39,869 nucleotides of DNA, from the NCBI RefSeq assembly GCF_044344315.1, contig NZ_JBIJDC010000036.1, positions 1-39,869 on the forward strand, in the 5' to 3' direction. The notes below the pieces were generated by a model. That model was not told the DNA's origin, did not search any database, and was given only the letters and a program-made list of their open reading frames with translations. This document shows, piece by piece, positions 25,264-32,679 of this stretch. Source of the stretch: Zoogloea sp044344315 (GTDB taxonomy: Bacteria > Pseudomonadota > Gammaproteobacteria > Burkholderiales > Rhodocyclaceae). How positions within the stretch are numbered: position 1 is the stretch's first letter; every line of letters starts with the position of its first letter. The position numbers and the translations under genes are program-made.

Positions 25264-25884
25264 TTAGCGGCGCAGCAGTGGGGCGAGTTCCCGCCAGATG
25301 GTGTCGAGAATGATGGGCTGGGCGTCGGCAACGGGGTGGATCCCGTCCTGCTGGAAGAAGTGCCGCTTGTCGGCAAAGCCTTCCATCATGAACGGTACCA
25401 GCCGGATCTTGTTGTTACGGGCCAGATCCTTGAAGGCGTTCTCGAAACTCGCCGTGTAATCGGGCCCGTAATTCGGGGGCATGCGCATGCCCACCAACAG
25501 GATCCTGGCCCCGGCCTGTCGGCTGGCGTCGATCATTGCCTGCAGGTTGGCAGCCATGAGCTTTGGCGGCAGGCCGCGCAGGCCGTCGTTGGCGCCGAGT
25601 TCGATGACCACCACGGCCGGCTTGTGGGTCTTTAGGGCGGCCGGCAGGCGGCTGCGCCCGCCTGAGGTGGTTTCGCCACTGATGCTGGCATTGACCACCT
25701 TGTGGGGCAGTTTGGCGTCCGCGATGCGTTTCTCGAGCAGGCTCGGCCAGGCCTGCTGAATCTGCAGGCCATAGCCGGCCGAAAGACTGTCACCCCATAC
25801 CAGCACGGTGTCCGCCCAGGCTGGCACCCCGGAGAGCACAAGGCAGGCCAGAGCAATACGGAGCAGTGTCTTGAGGGCGGACAT
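25264..25884 (-). CDS. tesA: Periplasmic arylesterase/acyl-CoA thioesterase I (TesA, SGNH hydrolase)
   Basis: A 206-residue protein with a signal peptide (cleavage near residue 24, PAWADT). It is an SGNH hydrolase with Ser33 in WGDSLSAGYG, the block III Asn99 in ELGANDGLRG, and Asp180 and His183 in QDGIHPVA. TesA-type enzymes hydrolyse acyl thioesters, aryl esters and lysophospholipids in the periplasm. In many proteobacteria the gene is divergent from an ABC exporter (ybbA), which is not seen here; instead suhB lies just upstream on the same strand. Confidence 0.9.
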   Translation of the reverse strand: MSALKTLLRIALACLVLSGVPAWADTVLVWGDSLSAGYGLQIQQAWPSLLEKRIADAKLPHKVVNASISGETTSGGRSRLPAALKTHKPAVVVIELGANDGLRGLPPKLMAANLQAMIDASRQAGARILLVGMRMPPNYGPDYTASFENAFKDLARNNKIRLVPFMMEGFADKRHFFQQDGIHPVADAQPIILDTIWRELAPLLRR

Positions 25885-25891
25885 CGCTACG

Positions 25892-26698
25892 TCAGGCCGG
25901 CAGGGTGTCGCCGCAGTGGCCCTGGATCAGCTGCAGCAACTGCGGGAAGACCTTGGGCGTACCTGCAACCACATTGCCTGACGTCAGGTAGGTGGACTCA
26001 CCCGCCAGGTCGCTGACCAGGCCGCCGGCTTCACTGATCAGCAAGCTGCCGGCTGCCATGTCCCACGGCGACAGGCCGAATTCCCAGAAAGCATCGAGGC
26101 GCCCGGCAGCCACGTAGGCCAGGTCGAGGGCTGCTGCACCCGGGCGGCGCAGGCCGGCGGTCTTCTGGGTGAGTTCCTTGAAGATCGCCAGGTAGGTGTC
26201 CACGTTGCGGAACTGACGATACGGGAAACCCGTGCCCACCAGTGCGTCCTGCAGCTTGACGCGCTTGGAGACGCGGATGCGGCGGTCGTTCAGGAAGGCG
26301 CCGGCACCCTTTGAGGCGGTGAACATCTCGTTTCGGTTGGGATCGAACACCACTGCCTGCTCAACCACACCCTTGCGGGCCAGGGCGATGGAGATTGCGT
26401 ACTGGGGAAAGCCGTGCAGGAAGTTGGTGGTGCCGTCGAGGGGGTCGATGATCCACTGGTACTCGGTCTCGGCCTCCGGGCCGGTCTCGCCGGACTCTTC
26501 TGCTAAAATGCTATGGCTCGGATAGGCCTCGCGGAGCACCTGGATGATGGCTTCTTCTGCAGCCCGGTCTACTTCCGTCACAAAATCATTGGGGCTTTTG
26601 GTTTCGACCCGGATCAGATCCAGATCGAGGGAAGCCCGGTTGATGACGGTGGCGGCACGGCGTGCGGCCTTGATGGCGATGTTCAGAGTGGGATGCAT
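25892..26698 (-). CDS. suhB: Inositol-1-monophosphatase family protein SuhB
   Basis: A 268-residue Mg-dependent phosphatase. Metal-binding motifs are the Glu in ILAEESGE, WIIDPLDGTTNFLHGFP and SPWDMAAGSLLISEAGG. In E. coli SuhB also joins the Nus complex on rRNA transcripts, so besides inositol phosphate hydrolysis it may act in rRNA transcription together with NusA. The ATG at 26698 gives the standard MHPTLNIAIKAARRA start; the open frame continues 23 codons further without support. It is divergent from trmJ, the same arrangement as in enterobacteria. Confidence 0.95.
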   Translation of the reverse strand: MHPTLNIAIKAARRAATVINRASLDLDLIRVETKSPNDFVTEVDRAAEEAIIQVLREAYPSHSILAEESGETGPEAETEYQWIIDPLDGTTNFLHGFPQYAISIALARKGVVEQAVVFDPNRNEMFTASKGAGAFLNDRRIRVSKRVKLQDALVGTGFPYRQFRNVDTYLAIFKELTQKTAGLRRPGAAALDLAYVAAGRLDAFWEFGLSPWDMAAGSLLISEAGGLVSDLAGESTYLTSGNVVAGTPKVFPQLLQLIQGHCGDTLPA

Positions 26699-26775
26699 GG
26701 GTGTCTGGCAAGGTCTGCCGGCCCGGGCAAAAGGCCCACCGGTCGACTCTAATTTGGAAAACCGCACATTTTAAT

Positions 26776-27498
26776 ATGAACCTCGATAACGCGCTTGGGC
26801 GCGTGCGTGTCGTTCTCTCCCGAACCAGTCATCCCGGCAATATCGGCGCAGCGGCCAGGGCCATGAAAACCATGGGTCTGACGCAGCTCGTGCTGGTTGC
26901 GCCGCACAGCTTTCCCGATCCGGTGGCAACGGCCCGGGCGGCCGGGGCTGATGACATCCTCGCCAGCGCGCGGGTGGTGGATACCCTGGCCGAAGCGCTT
27001 GAGGGAACTGTCTTTGCCGCAGCGATGACGGCTCGCCGCCGGGAGATGGCCGTACCGATGAAATGGGCGCGGGAGGCGGCCGGAGAGCTGGTGAGCCTCG
27101 CCGGTCATGGCGATGTGGCGCTGGTCTTCGGCAATGAGACCAAAGGGCTCTCCAACGATGACGTGGCCTTGTGTCACATGCCTGTCAAGGTGCCGGTCAG
27201 CGAAACCTACTCGTCCCTGAATCTCGGCGCAGCGGTCCAGGTGCTGTGCTACGAGTTACGCATGGCGGCCCTCGACCCTGGAGTGGCGCCCTCGGTGGAG
27301 TTCGAGCCGGCCACCCACGAGCAGATCGAGGGCTTTTATGTGCATCTCGATCGGGCGATCACGGCCAGCGGTTTTTTCAACCCCGAGAACTCCAAGCGTC
27401 TCTGGCCGCGTCTCCGGCGTCTGTTCGGGCGCATCCGGCTGGAGAAGGACGAGATCAACATCCTGCGGGGCATGCTCAGCGCCTTCGAAAAGAAGTAG
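26776..27498 (+). CDS. trmJ: tRNA (cytidine/uridine-2'-O-)-methyltransferase TrmJ
   Basis: A 240-residue SPOUT methyltransferase that 2'-O-methylates position 32 of several tRNAs. The SPOUT domain contains VVLSRTSHPGNIGAAARAMK at the N terminus and the SAM-binding knot with LVFGNETKGLSN and ETYSSLNLGAAVQVLCYE. A C-terminal helical extension follows. The ATG at 26776 has no clear Shine-Dalgarno. An upstream in-frame start at 26701 would add 25 unconserved residues. Its stop codon overlaps an IscR operator-like palindrome. Confidence 0.95.
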   Translation: MNLDNALGRVRVVLSRTSHPGNIGAAARAMKTMGLTQLVLVAPHSFPDPVATARAAGADDILASARVVDTLAEALEGTVFAAAMTARRREMAVPMKWAREAAGELVSLAGHGDVALVFGNETKGLSNDDVALCHMPVKVPVSETYSSLNLGAAVQVLCYELRMAALDPGVAPSVEFEPATHEQIEGFYVHLDRAITASGFFNPENSKRLWPRLRRLFGRIRLEKDEINILRGMLSAFEKK

Positions 27499-27516
27499 AC
27501 TAAAATAGTCGGAATT
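27492..27516 (+). promoter_or_regulatory. IscR type 1 operator-like site before cysE
   Basis: The central palindrome GACTAAAATAGTC (27498-27510) matches the type 1 IscR core GACTRWWWYAGTC at all 13 positions; over the full 25-base site about 19 match. It starts at the trmJ stop codon. An extended -10-like element TGCTAGGGT follows at 27533-27541, so the site would cover the -35 region of a cysE promoter. The promoter is inferred. Confidence 0.6.
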
Positions 27517-27586
27517 ACGATGAGGCTGTACCTGCTAGGGTGCAAGGCCTTTACGAAAGCGCATTTATTTTTTGGAGTTTCTCCTC

Positions 27587-28351
27587 ATGTTCAGTCGTCT
27601 GCGTGAAGACGTGGCCAACGTTCTCGAACGGGACCCGGCGGCACGCTCCAGGTGGGAAGTGCTCACCTGCTACCCGGGCATGCACGCCCTGTGGCTGCAT
27701 CGCTTTGCTCATATGGCGTGGTCCCGCGGGTTTTGCTGGCTCGGCCGTTTCACCAGCCATTTGGGGCGGATGCTCACCGGGATTGAGATTCATCCTGGCG
27801 CCACCATCGGTCGTCGGGTGTTCATCGACCACGGCATGGGGGTGGTTATTGGCGAGACTGCCGAGGTGGGCGATGACTGCACCATCTATCAAGGGGTGAC
27901 CCTGGGTGGTACCTCGCTGTATCGAGGCACAAAGCGCCATCCGACCCTGGGGCGTGGGGTGGTGATCGGTGCCGGTGCCAAGGTGCTGGGCGGTTTTGAG
28001 GTGGGAGACGGCGCCAAGGTTGGCTCCAACGCGGTGGTGGTCAAGCCGGTTCCGGCGGGGGCGACGGCGGTGGGCAATCCGGCCCGGATCATCGAGGGTG
28101 GTGGCGACGAAGTCAGCCGGGCCCGGGAAGCCAAGGCTGAGCAGATCGGTTTTACGGCCTATGGTGTTACCCGGGACATGGACGACCCCGTTTCCAAGGC
28201 GCTGCACGGCCTTCTCGATCACGCGGTTGAAACCGACCGGCGGCTCTGCATCCTGGTGGAGCGGCTGGCGGCGTCGGGGATCTGTGTGGATGCGGCGGCG
28301 AAAGCCGAGGATGCTTTTGACCCCCAGGGGCTGGGCAAGATGGTGGACTGA
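27587..28351 (+). CDS. cysE: Serine O-acetyltransferase
   Basis: A 254-residue enzyme forming O-acetylserine from serine and acetyl-CoA, the committed step of cysteine synthesis. Left-handed beta-helix hexapeptide repeats run from about residue 64 to 170. The catalytic His is in FIDHGMGVVIGETAEVGD, and TIYQGVTLGGTS is typical. It is the short form without the long N-terminal helical region of E. coli CysE, and has a C-terminal tail of about 80 residues. The ATG at 27587 is preceded by GGAG with nine-base spacing. Its position between trmJ and iscR makes it a supplier of cysteine for the desulfurases. Confidence 0.95.
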   Translation: MFSRLREDVANVLERDPAARSRWEVLTCYPGMHALWLHRFAHMAWSRGFCWLGRFTSHLGRMLTGIEIHPGATIGRRVFIDHGMGVVIGETAEVGDDCTIYQGVTLGGTSLYRGTKRHPTLGRGVVIGAGAKVLGGFEVGDGAKVGSNAVVVKPVPAGATAVGNPARIIEGGGDEVSRAREAKAEQIGFTAYGVTRDMDDPVSKALHGLLDHAVETDRRLCILVERLAASGICVDAAAKAEDAFDPQGLGKMVD

Positions 28352-28374
28352 GCGGTGGGGTGTGGTGGGGTGAA

Positions 28375-28399
28375 ATAGTTGATTGATTTTGTCGGGTTT
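28375..28399 (+). promoter_or_regulatory. IscR type 1 operator, upstream copy
   Basis: The 25 bases match the type 1 IscR consensus at 22 positions (mismatches at site positions 9, 16 and 24). It covers the -35 of the iscR promoter candidate. Its centre is 28 bases from that of the second copy. Confidence 0.72.
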
Positions 28400-28407
28400 G
28401 GTATTGT
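28379..28407 (+). promoter_or_regulatory. Candidate iscR promoter
   Basis: TTGATT (28379-28384), a 17-base spacer and TATTGT (28402-28407) would start transcription near 28414. Both elements lie within or touch the two IscR sites, which fits repression by holo-IscR. The hexamers are moderate matches. Confidence 0.5.
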
Positions 28408-28427
28408 TGACTGAAACGTTCAACTAT
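28403..28427 (+). promoter_or_regulatory. IscR type 1 operator, downstream copy
   Basis: The 25 bases match the type 1 IscR consensus at 22 positions (mismatches at site positions 3, 16 and 17). The half sites TTGACTG and CGTTCAA are visible. It overlaps the -10 and the probable start site, 26 bases before the iscR ATG. Confidence 0.75.
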
Positions 28428-28452
28428 TAATCCATCCGCTCCGGGAGCCGAC

Positions 28453-28941
28453 ATGAGACTCACCACCAAAGGTCGTTTTGCTGTCACGGCAATGATCGAT
28501 CTGGCACTTCGCTGTGCCGACGGGCCCGTGACTTTGGCCGGCATCGCCGATCGCCAGAGGATCTCCCTGTCCTACCTGGAGCAACTGTTCGGCAAACTGC
28601 GGCGTTTTGAGCTTGTCAGCAGCGTCCGTGGTCCCGGTGGCGGCTATGCCCTGGCGCGGGAGATGGATGCGATCACAGTGGCTGACATCATTGCCGCTGT
28701 CGATGAGCCCCTGGATGCAACCTCCTGCGGTGGCAAGGAAAACTGTCATGACGAGCATCGCTGCATGACCCACGAGTTGTGGACCAACCTCAATCGGCGG
28801 ATGTACGAGTACCTCCATTCCGTGACTCTGGCCAGCTTGGTCGAGCAGCAGCGCCAGAAGGCTGGCCCGGTGTCCGTGTTGCGCGATGAGCGTAGTTCAA
28901 CGGCGTGTCGCTCTGGCGGCAAGCAACCCCTGACGGCCTGA
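28453..28941 (+). CDS. iscR: Fe-S cluster-sensing transcriptional regulator IscR
   Basis: A 162-residue Rrf2-family regulator. An N-terminal winged helix (MRLTTKGRFAVTAMIDLAL) is followed by the [2Fe-2S] ligands C92, C98, C104 and H107, at the same residue numbers as in E. coli IscR. Holo-IscR represses isc through type 1 sites, and apo-IscR acts at type 2 sites. GGGAG precedes the ATG. Two type 1 sites lie directly upstream, indicating autoregulation. Confidence 0.97.
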   Translation: MRLTTKGRFAVTAMIDLALRCADGPVTLAGIADRQRISLSYLEQLFGKLRRFELVSSVRGPGGGYALAREMDAITVADIIAAVDEPLDATSCGGKENCHDEHRCMTHELWTNLNRRMYEYLHSVTLASLVEQQRQKAGPVSVLRDERSSTACRSGGKQPLTA

Positions 28942-28959
28942 TTCTCCTGGAGCGCTGCG

Positions 28960-30108
28960 GTGTTTGCGCCGGTCTATCTCGATCACAACGCCACCACGCC
29001 GCTGGACAGCAGCGTGAGGGAGGCCATGCTGCCGTGGTTTGGCGATCGTTTCGGCAATGCATCGAGCCGGCACGAATATGGACGTGCCGCCCGGAAGGCC
29101 GTGGATGAGGCCCGGGCCCAGGTGGCTGCCGCGGTGAATGCCCATCCGACCGAGGTGATCTTTACCGGTGGCGGATCGGAGGCGAACAACCTTTTCATCA
29201 AGGGTGCTGCGGCGCTGATGAAGCCGGGCCTGGTGGCGGTGAGTGCCATCGAGCACCCCTGTGTGCGTGAGCCGGCCAGGCAGTTGATACGCAGTGGATG
29301 GCGCTGCTTGGAGATTGCGGTTGATGGCGTGGGGCGGATTGACCTGGCGGCTTTTGATCGCGTGCTCGCGGAAAAGCCTCGGCTGGTGTCGATCATGCAG
29401 GCCAACAATGAGACCGGTGTGATCCAGGATGTGGCCGCACTGGCGAAGACGGTGAAAACGGCGGGTGGTTGGATGCACTGCGATGCGGTGCAGGCCCTGG
29501 GCAAGATCGAGGTGGATTTTCGTGCCCTCGGGGTACATGGCCTGACGCTGTCGGCCCACAAGATCCGTGGCCCGGTCGGTGTCGGTGCCCTGATTGTGGA
29601 CAAGCGCATCGAACTGGCGCCCCTTGTGGCGGGCGGCGGTCAGGAGCGAAATCTCCGGTCCGGTACCGAGAACGTGATGGCCATCGTTGGATTTGGTGCG
29701 GCGTGCGAGCTGATCGTCAGCTACCGCGAAGCGCGGAGCCGGCAAATTGCAGCGCTGCAGGCGGTGCTGGAGGCCGGGTTGGTGGGGTTGGGCGCGCGCA
29801 TCTTTTCGGCGGGTGCTCCCCGGCTGGCCAACACCAGTTTTTTTGCGATTCCCGGGGTGGATGGTGAAACCCTCGTGGGCAGGCTGGATCGGGCGGGGTT
29901 TGCGGTGGCGAGCGGGTCGGCCTGCTCCAGTGCTCACCCGGAACCTTCCCACACCCTGCTGGCCATGGGCGTTGATGCGGCTCTTGCCCGCGCTGCGGTG
30001 CGCGTCAGCCTCGGGGCTGGCAGCACGCAGCAGGATGTGGATGGATTTTTGACTGCGCTGGGCGAGAACCTGGCGAGCCTTCGAACGATGACGGCAGTAG
30101 CGGTCTAA
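28960..30108 (+). CDS. Second cysteine desulfurase (IscS/NifS-like paralogue)
   Basis: A 382-residue class V PLP aminotransferase-fold enzyme. The PLP lysine is K201 in LSAHKIRGPVG and the sulfur-accepting cysteine is C322 in GSACSSAHPEPSHTLLAMG. Both key residues are intact, so it should be active. It is 21 residues shorter than the canonical IscS next to it, lacks that protein's long C-terminal tail and is clearly diverged from it. The GTG start at 28960 has GGAG seven bases upstream. It lies between iscR and iscS in the same operon. Its sulfur acceptor may be IscU or another protein; the sequence does not tell. Confidence 0.93.
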   Translation: MFAPVYLDHNATTPLDSSVREAMLPWFGDRFGNASSRHEYGRAARKAVDEARAQVAAAVNAHPTEVIFTGGGSEANNLFIKGAAALMKPGLVAVSAIEHPCVREPARQLIRSGWRCLEIAVDGVGRIDLAAFDRVLAEKPRLVSIMQANNETGVIQDVAALAKTVKTAGGWMHCDAVQALGKIEVDFRALGVHGLTLSAHKIRGPVGVGALIVDKRIELAPLVAGGGQERNLRSGTENVMAIVGFGAACELIVSYREARSRQIAALQAVLEAGLVGLGARIFSAGAPRLANTSFFAIPGVDGETLVGRLDRAGFAVASGSACSSAHPEPSHTLLAMGVDAALARAAVRVSLGAGSTQQDVDGFLTALGENLASLRTMTAVAV

Positions 30109-30150
30109 GTTCATGGAATGACTCAATTTTGCTGCACGGAGAAGATGAAG

Positions 30151-31362
30151 ATGCTCAAGTTCCCGATCTACCTTGATTACTCGGCAACCACGCCGGTGGA
30201 CCCCCGTGTGGCCGAGAAGATGATTCCCTACCTGACGGAATTGTTCGGTAACCCGGCGTCCCGCAGCCATTCCTATGGCTGGACTGCCGAGAAGGCCGTG
30301 GAAGAAGCCCGTGAGGACGTCGCGGCGCTGGTCAACGCCGATCCCAAGGAAATCATCTGGACTTCTGGCGCCACCGAATCCAATAACCTTGCCATCAAGG
30401 GGGCGGCGCACTTCTACTCCGGCAAAGGCAAGCACATCATCACCCTCAAGACGGAGCACAAGGCCGTGCTGGACACCGTGCGCGAACTTGAGCGCCAGGG
30501 TTTCGAGGCGACCTACCTGGACGTCCAGGAGAACGGCCTGCTCGACCTGAACGTGCTCAAGGCGGCCATCCGCCCGGATACCGTGGTGGTGTCGGTGATG
30601 TTCGTGAACAACGAGGTCGGTGTGGTGCAGCCGATCGCCGAGATCGGCGAGCTGTGCCGCGAGAAGGGCATCATCTTCCATGTGGATGCGGCCCAGGCCA
30701 CTGGCAAGGTTGCCATCGATCTGAGCACGCTCAAGGTGGATCTGATGTCCTTCAGCGCCCACAAGACCTACGGGCCGAAGGGGATTGGTGCTCTCTACGT
30801 GCGCCGCAAGCCGCGGGTTCGCCTGGAAGCGCAGATGCACGGGGGCGGCCATGAACGTGGCCTGCGTTCCGGCACCCTGGCGACCCACCAGATCGTCGGC
30901 ATGGGCGAGGCCTTCCGCCTGGCCCGCATCGAGATGGCCGAGGAGAACGCCCGCGTGCTGGCCCTGCGTGACCGGCTGCTGGCGGGGCTGACCACCATTG
31001 AGGAAACCTTCGTCAACGGCGACATGGACAACCGGGTCCCCCACAACCTCAACATCAGCTTCGCCTACGTGGAAGGCGAATCCCTGATCATGGCGATCAA
31101 GGACATCGCCGTGTCGAGCGGCTCGGCCTGCACCTCGGCGAGCCTGGAGCCGTCCTACGTGCTGCGGGCCCTGGGCCGCAACGACGAACTGGCCCACAGC
31201 TCCATCCGTTTTACCATCGGCCGCTTCACGACGGTCGAGGAAGTCGATTACACCATTGACCTGCTGCAGCGCAAGATCGGCAAGCTCCGCGAACTGTCAC
31301 CCCTGTGGGACATGTTCAAGGAAGGCATTGATCTTGATACCGTGCAGTGGGCTGCGCACTGA
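30151..31362 (+). CDS. iscS: Cysteine desulfurase IscS
   Basis: A 403-residue enzyme almost equal in length to E. coli IscS. It takes sulfur from cysteine for Fe-S clusters and for tRNA thiolation. The N terminus is PIYLDYSATTPVD, the PLP lysine is K205 in SFSAHKTYGPKG, and the active cysteine is C327 in SSGSACTSASLEPSYVLRA. The ATG at 30151 has GGAGAAG nine bases upstream, which favours it over ATGs at 30118 and 30145. It precedes iscU by 13 bases. Confidence 0.97.
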   Translation: MLKFPIYLDYSATTPVDPRVAEKMIPYLTELFGNPASRSHSYGWTAEKAVEEAREDVAALVNADPKEIIWTSGATESNNLAIKGAAHFYSGKGKHIITLKTEHKAVLDTVRELERQGFEATYLDVQENGLLDLNVLKAAIRPDTVVVSVMFVNNEVGVVQPIAEIGELCREKGIIFHVDAAQATGKVAIDLSTLKVDLMSFSAHKTYGPKGIGALYVRRKPRVRLEAQMHGGGHERGLRSGTLATHQIVGMGEAFRLARIEMAEENARVLALRDRLLAGLTTIEETFVNGDMDNRVPHNLNISFAYVEGESLIMAIKDIAVSSGSACTSASLEPSYVLRALGRNDELAHSSIRFTIGRFTTVEEVDYTIDLLQRKIGKLRELSPLWDMFKEGIDLDTVQWAAH

Positions 31363-31375
31363 CAGGAGAACGAAA

Positions 31376-31759
31376 ATGGCATATAGCGAAAAAGTTCTGG
31401 ATCACTACGAGAATCCCCGCAACGTCGGTGCCTTTGGCAAGGAAGACGACGACGTGGGCACCGGCATGGTGGGCGCGCCCGCCTGTGGCGACGTGATGAA
31501 GCTGCAGATCAAGGTCGGCAAGGATGGCATCATTGAAGACGCCAAGTTCAAGACCTATGGTTGTGGTTCGGCCATTGCGTCCAGCTCCCTGGTCACCGAA
31601 TGGGTGAAGGGCAAGACGCTCGACCAGGCGCTGGATATCAAGAACACCGCCATTGCCGAAGAGCTGGCCCTGCCGCCGGTCAAGATCCACTGCTCCATCC
31701 TGGCCGAGGATGCCATCAAGGCTGCGGTCGAGGATTACAAGAAAAAGCACAACGGCTGA
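31376..31759 (+). CDS. iscU: Fe-S cluster scaffold IscU
   Basis: A 127-residue scaffold on which IscS builds [2Fe-2S] clusters. The ligand cysteines are C37 (with the nearby D39), C63 and C106. The HscA recognition motif LPPVK is at residues 99-103. CAGGAG precedes the ATG. The order iscS-iscU-iscA-hscB-hscA-fdx-iscX is the canonical one. Confidence 0.98.
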   Translation: MAYSEKVLDHYENPRNVGAFGKEDDDVGTGMVGAPACGDVMKLQIKVGKDGIIEDAKFKTYGCGSAIASSSLVTEWVKGKTLDQALDIKNTAIAEELALPPVKIHCSILAEDAIKAAVEDYKKKHNG

Positions 31760-31772
31760 AAGAGAGGCGATC

Positions 31773-32096
31773 ATGGCAGTCACCCTGTCCGACAAGGCGG
31801 CAACCCACATCGGCAACTTCATCACCAAGCGTGGCAAGGGCGTGGGCATCCGCCTCGGCGTGCGCACCTCCGGATGCTCCGGCATGGCCTACAAACTGGA
31901 GTTTGCCGATGAGGTCCTGCCCGAGGACGTGGTCTTCGAGAGCCACGGACTGAAGGTCCTGATCGACCCGAAGAGCCTGCCTTATATGGACGGCACCGAG
32001 CTCGATTTTGTCCGCGAAGGGCTTAACGAGGGTTTCAAGTTCAACAACCCGAATGTGAAGGGCGAATGCGGCTGCGGCGAGAGTTTTACCGTCTGA
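31773..32096 (+). CDS. iscA: A-type Fe-S carrier IscA
   Basis: A 107-residue A-type carrier that moves clusters or iron to apo-proteins. The three conserved cysteines C35, C99 and C101 are at the same numbers as in E. coli IscA. The motif RTSGCSGMAYKLEFAD and the C-terminal GECGCGESF are typical. AGAGAGG lies before the ATG, 13 bases after iscU. Confidence 0.98.
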   Translation: MAVTLSDKAATHIGNFITKRGKGVGIRLGVRTSGCSGMAYKLEFADEVLPEDVVFESHGLKVLIDPKSLPYMDGTELDFVREGLNEGFKFNNPNVKGECGCGESFTV

Positions 32097-32148
32097 TTGC
32101 CATGCCGGCGTGCCCGGTTCGCCTGTCCTTTCGGGCAGAGGGTTTTAC

Positions 32149-32679
32149 ATGCTTGATCTGAAGCAGGACTTCTTTGCACTTTTCGGCCTGCCGACGGGGT
32201 TTTCCGTCGACATGGACCGGCTTGAACAGGCTTACCTGGACATTCAGGGAAAGGTTCACCCAGACCGTTTCGCCCACCTGCCCGACGTAGACAAACGTCT
32301 GTCGATGCAGTGGGCGACCCACGCCAACGAAGCCTTTCGCACCCTCAAGAGTCCTCTTGCGAGGGGGCAATACCTGCTTGAGCTGAAGGGTATCGATCCG
32401 GCCTTCGAGACCAATACCGCCATGTCTCCCGCGTTCCTGATGGAGCAGATGGAGTGGCGCGAGGCGCTCGGCGAGGCCCGGGAGGCCGCCGACGAAGAGG
32501 TGCTCGAAGACCTTGCCCGGCGTATCCGGCATTCCAATCGAAGCCTGATCGAACAGCTGGCGGTGCAACTCGACCAGCAGGGCGATCTGGAGGGGGCGGC
32601 CGATACGGTGCGTCGCCTGAAGTTTCTTGAAAAGCTGCAACACGAAATCAATGACGCCTTGACGGCGCTGGAATCCTGA
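32149..32679 (+). CDS. hscB: Co-chaperone HscB (J-domain protein)
   Basis: A 176-residue J-protein that brings IscU to HscA and stimulates its ATPase. The HPD motif is at residues 37-39 in KVHPDRF. The C-terminal three-helix domain (about 95-176) binds IscU. GAGGG lies upstream of the ATG at 32149. The stop overlaps the hscA start (ATGA arrangement with TGATG), indicating coupled translation. Confidence 0.97.
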   Translation: MLDLKQDFFALFGLPTGFSVDMDRLEQAYLDIQGKVHPDRFAHLPDVDKRLSMQWATHANEAFRTLKSPLARGQYLLELKGIDPAFETNTAMSPAFLMEQMEWREALGEAREAADEEVLEDLARRIRHSNRSLIEQLAVQLDQQGDLEGAADTVRRLKFLEKLQHEINDALTALES

